This document shows positions 58,482-64,000 of a stretch of DNA of 64,000 nucleotides, in pieces. Each line of letters begins with the position of its first letter. Within the stretch, counting starts at the first letter, position 1. The stretch comes from Anaeramoeba flamelloides (Eukaryota; Metamonada; Anaeramoebidae): NCBI GenBank assembly GCA_027625915.1, contig JANTQA010000072.1, forward strand, positions 682,001-746,000, written 5' to 3'. The notes under the pieces were generated by a model, which saw nothing but the letters and a program-made list of their open reading frames with translations, was not told the DNA's origin and did not search any database. Position numbers and translations under genes: made by a program.

Positions 58482-61400
58482 ATGCAACCAAAAAAAAAAA
58501 CTCTGTATGTACACCAATTTTTAGTGTTAGTATTTCTTTTTTTCAACACTAACTAACAGCCTTTTGTTTGTGTATTTATTACCTATCAACCAAACAAAAC
58601 AATTTTTTTTTATTTATAGCCGACCAATTGTTACTGGATCTTCTGTTCTTGGAATCAAATACAAAGATGGTGTAATTCTTGCTTCTGATACACTTGGTAA
58701 ATAGATTGTTTTAACCAAACAAAAAATTCCACTTTCCATAATTTTGACATTGTTTTTTGTTTTTTATTCCAATAAACAATAAAAAAAATTCAGAAAAAGA
58801 AAAAATTCAAAAAATTTCTCCTTGTTTTATTCTTATGTGTAAATTTTGTTTTCTTTTATATTATTATTTTTTAAAAAAAACAACAGGATCTTATGGATCT
58901 TTGGCAAGATTCAGAGACATTAGAAGAATTGTACCAATTACAAAACACACAGTTATTGGAGGAACTGGTGAATTTAGTGATTTTCAAGAAATAACAAAAA
59001 TCCTTCGACAAAAAATTATCGAAAACCAAGAGCTTGTTGAATCAGGAAAAGAAGAAGATGAATTATTACCAAGCGAAATTCATTCTTATCTTTCACGCGT
59101 TTTGTATGGAAGAAGAAATAAATTTAACCCACTTTGGAATGATGTTGTTGTTGCTGGTTTTGAAAAAGGAAAAGTGTAAATAATCTTTTTTTTTTCTTTT
59201 TCTTTTTTGATTTTATTTTATTTTTTTTTTTTCTTATTTTTTTTATTTATTTTTTATTTGGTGGTTGTCCTTGACTTTTTTTTGAAAATTGTCAGTGGCT
59301 ATTAAAACTATTATCATTGCAACACAGAAGGCATTTTTAAAATGATTAGCGAGATGCTTTAATTTTTTTTTTTTTTTCTTTCTCGATTTTAATTCCTAAA
59401 CCAGACTCATCACAAAACTGTAGGGATTCTACAACCAAAGGAACTGAGGTCATTAAAGGTCTTCCATGTAAATGATCAAAAGTATAAACAATCTCATTCT
59501 CCGGATATCATTTACCTAATTTTCAACTAGCGTTAAAATCAAATTACCCTAATTACAATTTAATCTCACACCTTAATAAGAGAACGAAATCTAATTCATC
59601 GAAAAATTTCACATCTAATTGATTTTTTAAAATTTTTTGGTGTTTTTGCAACAAATAAAAGTAAAATATTTTGGAAAATTAAACACAATATTTTTGTTCC
59701 TGAATTCAAAAATAACAGTACCAAAAAACACTTAAAAAATTTTTTTGATCGGATAACTTCAAAATTCAACCTTTTTATTTTTAAATTGTGAAATACAAAA
59801 ATAAATTAATCTTTCTTTTTAACATCTTACTTCAATTATTGACATTTAATTTGTTTTGAAAGTATTTGAACGATTTGGGAAAAAAAGAGAAAAAAGGAAA
59901 AAAAGAGAAAAAAAAGAAAAAAGGAAAATAAAAAGAAAAAAGGAAAATAAAAAGAAAAAAGGAAAATAAAGAGAAAAAAGGAAAATAAAGAGAAAAAAGG
60001 AAAAAAAGTTCAACACAATTTTTAATTGGGAAATCTTGTAAAAAATGAAAAAAAAAAAGTAAGGACAAATTAATAAAAGAAAAAAATCAATGACTCAAGA
60101 CAAAATAGAAGATTAAACACAATAAAAGTTTTTCTAATACTGCCTTTTGGTAATGGACTTTTCTTTGATTGATCTATCATTAAAAATTTGATGAAAATTT
60201 GACTATTTTTGAGATCTCCAAAACCACTCTAACCCAATTTTGCTAATAATGAAGGATCCAGATTGCAATTGTTTTTGTTGATTGGATTGATAATAATATA
60301 ATGAATTATTCTTTAAAGTTAATTTTTTTTCTTCTTTTTAATTGATTTTACTTTTCATTTTTCAGGTTATCTTTCCAATTAAAAATCGTGTTAAACTTTT
60401 TTTCCTTTTTTCTATTTTTTTTTCCAAATGATAATTGAAAACCTTATGATACCAAGATTTTGTAAAATTATTGATAAAAGTGTTAATATTCTTTTCATAA
60501 ACCAGCAACAACTTTTCGAGTAGGCGCCCAAGGGAGAGGAAAATTGACAATATTTTTGATGTGTTAAGTCACATTCTATTGTATTTAAAAAAGAAAGGAA
60601 GTGATTTGGATTATAAACATCAATGGGAAAGTCAAAAATACTTTTTTTCAAATTCAAACAAACCCAAACATCTCCAATGGCTTATTAAATAGAATTTTGT
60701 TGTCATTTAAAATATTGAATATATTGACTAACTCCTCTTGACTCGCGCACCTACCGAAAAAATATCACAGTTAATGAAAAAAACACATTTTTTTTTTATT
60801 ATTTAACGGAGGAGTTTTTAATTCCTCTTATTTGCCCTTAGATTTTCCAGGATTCAAAAGAATAGAGAAAAATCAAAGATTTTTCTCTATTCTTTTGAAT
60901 TCTGAAAAACTGTCGTTAGCTTTTTTTTTAATTTGAGAAAAAAAAAGAAAATTTCAAAAAATTTTCTTTTTATTTCAAAAATTAAAAAAAAAGCTATGCA
61001 CTTGGTGGCACTTGGTGGTACTCCCGAATTCCTAAATTGTGATTTAGGAATTTTGTTAAAGACTCAAAAATAAATTAAAAAAACACATTTTTATCAAAAA
61101 AAAGTTTGAATAATTAAGAAAGCATTTTTGTACGTGTGTAATAAAATTATGTAAATGCTTTTTTTCATATCAGATTTTCAAAAATAAAAATGAACAAAAA
61201 AAAAAATTGTGATTTATTAAAAATTTCATGTTAGTAATGGAACAACTTTATTCAAGATCGCCCAAAGAATTTTTTTTTGATCATAAATTTTTATAAAAAA
61301 AATTATGGTCATATGAAAATTCTTAAATTCATTTTATATTTTTAAAAAATAGATATGAATAATGCTTTTTTTATTTCTATTATTCTCAGCCATATAAAAT

Positions 61401-63215
61401 TTCACGAAAGAATAAGAAAGACGATAATAAAAAGCCTAAAATAACAAACAACAAATAGCAAATATAATAAATTTTTTATATCAATTTTTTTTACATTTAA
61501 ATTTGTGTATTTCAAATATTTTTTTTTCACGCCTTTACTTAAGATGATTTATCCAAGATAAAGGGACTCAATAAGATATTTACTACAATTGCGTTTCAAA
61601 AAAAAATAGTGATAACATAAAAATAAGGATTTACTTTTTTTTCACTGATTTATTAAAACTTTAAATATTTTGATTTTCTTTTTTGATTTAATTTGATTTG
61701 ATAAACAAATTACTTTCTAAATGAGAAGAAAACAGAATAATTTATCGTTATCATAATTAATTAAACAAAAAAAAAATTTTTTGGTTCAATAACTTAAAAA
61801 TATAATAAGAAATGGAAAATGATAATAATATAACCCTTTCTTTATCGTCTATTCATTCCAGAATTCACTTAATCGAATGTAACCCAATTTATAGCAAAAT
61901 CAAAAATCAATTAATATTAAAATTATTTTGAAAAGTATGATAATTTATTATAATTTAAAAAATGATTTTACTTTTGTCTTAAGGTTTAATCTTCTTTTTG
62001 AAATATTTTATATTAAACGAAAGTTTCAACTTAAAAGAACTTAATCAATAATAATAATTATAATCAGAATGATTATGGTGATGATAATAAAAATAAACTC
62101 CATTTCTTCAAATTGTTGATCACCTGAAATAATAAATAGAAAAAAAAAAATATATTCCTTTGTATTCAAGAACTACTAATAATTAAATCTTATTCGTAAT
62201 TCTCTTTTTAAAGTATTATTAACTTATAAAAACTTGATATTTTAAAAAATTAAAAAAAAATAAAACCAAAAACTAAAAAAAAAGTAAGTCAAAATTTTTG
62301 AAATGTGCAATTAAGGATTTTTTATTTATGAATTTTCACTGAAAAAAGGTTTGAGGAAGAAGATTTTTTTGCTAATAATTAAATTCATTTGTCAAAGACA
62401 TTACATCGTTGAAATTTTTTTAAGGTTTATTGGTATTTTCTAAGATTTTTTTTTTTTTTTAACTTCTTTTTTTTTTTCCACTTCATCTTCTTTCTTTGTG
62501 AAAAAAAAAAAGAATGAAAAAGAAAAATTTTTTAAAAAAAAGAAAAAGAAAAAGAAAAACAAAAGAAAAAGAAAAAGAAAAAGAAAAACGAAAGAAATTA
62601 GAAAAAATGATTTTGATTTAAAAATCGAAAATTTTTTTTGATAAGAATATGAAATAAAACCACACAAAAAAAACCACTTCCAATATCATTATAAAGTGAA
62701 TAAACATTTTTGAAAAATAGTTTATTTATCATTTTTAAAAACTGTTTATTATCTATTTTTAATTTGGTTACTATTTTCTACAATCAAAAATATATAATAA
62801 AGAATTCTTCATTTTTTTTATTATTTTTGGATGAGTATTATTCAAACAAAAGATTTATTGAAATTTTATTTTTCATTTTCTTTCCCATTAAACTGTTATT
62901 TATTTTCAATTAACTATTAGACATATGGGTACTGTTGATCTGTGGGGTTCCTATTTTGAGGATGATATTATTGCGACTGGCTATGGAACATATTTTGCAT
63001 TACCATTAATGAGAAAAGCATATAAAAAAGATATGGAAAGAGATAAAGCATTGGAGGTCCTTCGTGATTGTTTAACTGTTTTATTTTACAGAGATTGCCG
63101 AACCATCAATCGCTATGTTTTTGCAGAAATAACAAAAGAGGGCGTTAATATAACAGAACCCGTTGAAATTGAAACAAAATGGGAAATTGCTGATTGGCAA
63201 GAAGGAAAACTTTAA
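58482..63215 (+). CDS. PSMB4: proteasome subunit beta type 4 (beta 7 position)
   Basis: A non-catalytic subunit of the inner beta ring of the 20S proteasome. Exons are 58482-58504, 58620-58696, 58887-59175 and 62921-63215; phases agree and give 227 aa. Family landmarks: RPIVTGSSVLGIKYKDGVIL, LGSYGSLARFRDIRRI, EIHSYLSRVLYGRRNKFNPL, WNDVVVAGFEKG, then across the long intron MGTVDLWGSYFEDDIIATGYG-type sequence, YYRD-like FYRDCRTINRY and the ETKWEIADW end. Exon 1 is only 23 nt and codes MQPKKKTL with a perfect GTATGT donor; it was chosen because it supplies the right phase and the Thr before RPIVTG, like TQNPMVTG in animals. The propeptide would then be six residues, far shorter than the ~45 in human. 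Intron 3 (3745 nt) is filled with repeats. An AATAAA signal follows at ~63311. Confidence 0.95.
59877..60010. repeat. A/G-rich minisatellite in PSMB4 intron 3
   Basis: About six imperfect copies of a ~19-21 bp unit, GGAAAATAAAGAGAAAAAA, with A-run length changes. It abuts the left end of the dispersed repeat at 60005-60425. Confidence 0.8.
60005..60425. repeat. dispersed ~410-bp repeat, copy 2
   Basis: Partner of 9240-9650, same orientation, inside PSMB4 intron 3. It shares GTTCAACACAATT, ATTTTTGAGATCTCCAAAAC, AATGAATTATT and TTTTAATTGATTTTACTTTT in order. Confidence 0.75.
60400..60780 (-). other. coding-like segment on the minus strand of PSMB4 intron 3
   Basis: Two neighbouring peptides have normal composition and no relation to PSMB4: SQEELVNIFNILNDNKILFN with KPLEMFGFV (about 60672-60760) and, in another frame, KSIFDFPIDVYNPNHFLSFL with NTIECDLTHQKYC (about 60520-60650). 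A GTAG acceptor-like word precedes the first. It could be a nested gene's exons, a pseudogene, or the coding remnant of an inserted element. Family unknown. Confidence 0.35.
60839..60993. repeat. two adjacent long hairpins
   Basis: 60851-60902: an arm beginning GATTCAAAAGAATAGAGAAA pairs perfectly for 23 bp with its complement across a 3-nt loop, and pairing continues with mismatches outward. 60917-60993: a second inverted repeat, GCTTTTTTTTTAATTT to AAAATTAAAAAAAAAGC, with inner pairing. Looser relatives with the same AAAGAAT...ATTCTTTT core lie near 20600-20760 and 25920. Confidence 0.75.
62110..62722. mobile_element. ~600-bp MITE, copy A3
   Basis: Left edge GTTGATCACCTGAAATAATA and right edge CATTATAAAGTGAATAAACA with TTTTTGAAAAATAGTTTA, in the same order and orientation as A1, with shared inner words (GTATTCAAGAACTA, AAACTTGATATTTTAAA, AGGATTTTTTATTT, TTAGAAAAAATGATTTTGAT). 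It lies in PSMB4 intron 3, just before the last exon. Confidence 0.8.
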
Positions 63216-64000
63216 TTCTAAATACATTTTTATCAATTTTGAAAAAAAATGTTATTTGGATTTAATATTCTTTCCCAAACATAATGAATAAGCAAGATAA
63301 AATCTATATATAATAAAGATTTTTAAACTTAAAAAGAAAAAGTTTACTTTTTAACACAAATATTAATAATCGTTTACTAACTCAAAACATTTTATTTTAT
63401 TATTTGATTTTATTTTTTTTATTTAATTTTATTTTCGATTTGATTTGAAGAAATTGGAAATATCATAGATTTTTGAAATATTATTATATTTCTTTTTTTT
63501 TTTTTGTTCGTTTATTTTATTCTTGTTTGTTATATTTCATTAGAAAACAATTCAATATTAAATGAAATAAAACAATTGATCATCTGTTTATTGATTTGGA
63601 ATCACAAATAATAATTTGATTAAAAATAAAAAATTATAAAAGATCTTATCATTTTCCTTCAAAAAAAAATCTTTTTAAAAACTGTCAATAAACTGGTTTT
63701 GTTGTTTTGCTTTGGAAACAACCACCTTGTTTTAATGTTCTGAGTTTCGCCTGGAAGAACGAAAAAAATATTTTTGTTCAAAGTGGCATAAGAGGAAATT
63801 GAGTTGTTACAATAATAATGATGATTGATTTCATCTTTGAAGTTGAACATTACCATCATTTTTATGGTCTAAAAGGATATCCAAAATGGAGAATTATAAT
63901 AAGGGGATTTTTTAACCAAAGAAACAATCTGGGTTGCTATTTTTTTTTTGGAATCTCAGGATCTAACTCAATAGAACAAAGATAAACTAGCAAACAAAAA
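63216..64000. other. PSMB4 3' flank and right copy of the window-bracketing repeat
   Basis: Past the PSMB4 stop there is an AATAAA word (~63311), AT-rich DNA, and then from 63700 to the window edge the right copy of the repeat at 374-665. The minus-strand frame at 63659-63859 lies inside this repeat. Confidence 0.7.

Noticed and set aside
1-64000. CRISPR arrays, prokaryotic operons, rRNA genes, telomere repeats, virus-like elements
   Set aside because: No evenly spaced repeats, Shine-Dalgarno-type gene clusters, rRNA-like segments, telomeric arrays, or capsid, reverse transcriptase or integrase motifs were recognised.

Overview
The window is nuclear DNA of a protist: very AT-rich, rich in homopolymer A/T runs, with GT-AG introns, the standard stop codons, and proteins swollen by Lys, Asn and Asp/Glu runs. 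The proteins are core eukaryotic ones. The style (intergenic and intronic DNA dominated by A/T runs, KEKE and poly-N inserts, Ras/Arf/heterotrimeric signalling genes) suggests an amoeboid lineage. An Anaeramoeba-like metamonad or an amoebozoan is my best guess; the species cannot be fixed from the sequence alone.

Layout, left to right. (1) 2.1-6.4 kb, + strand: the 3' part of a heterotrimeric G-protein alpha subunit gene, five exons seen, 5' exons not found. (2) 10.1-11.2 kb, +: a three-exon calponin-homology (CH) protein. (3) 16.3-18.2 kb, +: a RasGAP-domain protein with an SPK/Lys tail, perhaps the last exon of a longer gene. (4) 22.7-23.1 kb, -: a short BAP31/Yet-type ER membrane protein. 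(5) 26.9-36.6 kb, +: Brr2 (SNRNP200), the U5 snRNP RNA helicase, two exons and 2401 aa. (6) 38.2-40.2 kb, -: an unassigned membrane protein with a possible nucleoside-hydrolase-like motif. (7) 45.2-46.2 kb, -: a bZIP transcription factor. (8) 48.3-53.2 kb, -: a large Sec7-domain Arf-GEF. (9) 58.5-63.2 kb, +: proteasome subunit beta type 4 (PSMB4), four exons, the first only 23 nt. The genes do not form an operon or pathway; they are unrelated housekeeping and signalling genes with wide spacing.

The DNA between and inside genes is the least expected part. It holds several families of short inverted-repeat elements with no transposase (MITE-like), mostly of Tc1/mariner type by their TA-flanked ends: a ~600-bp family with (TA)n borders (four copies plus a scrap), a ~180-bp family with CAGTCAGTTCCAC-type ends (three copies), a ~165-bp family (two copies), a 330-bp foldback and a 758-bp TTAA-flanked inverted-repeat element. 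Several further dispersed direct repeats of 100-470 bp pair distant parts of the window, including one that nearly brackets it (374-665 and 63700-64000). The long introns of the G-alpha and PSMB4 genes are long because they carry such elements.

I found no rRNA, tRNA, CRISPR array, telomere repeat, or whole virus-like element. No clear new multi-gene system is visible. The best leads are the repeat families, the membrane protein at 38-40 kb, the tiny first exon of PSMB4, and several short coding-like blocks that no called gene explains.
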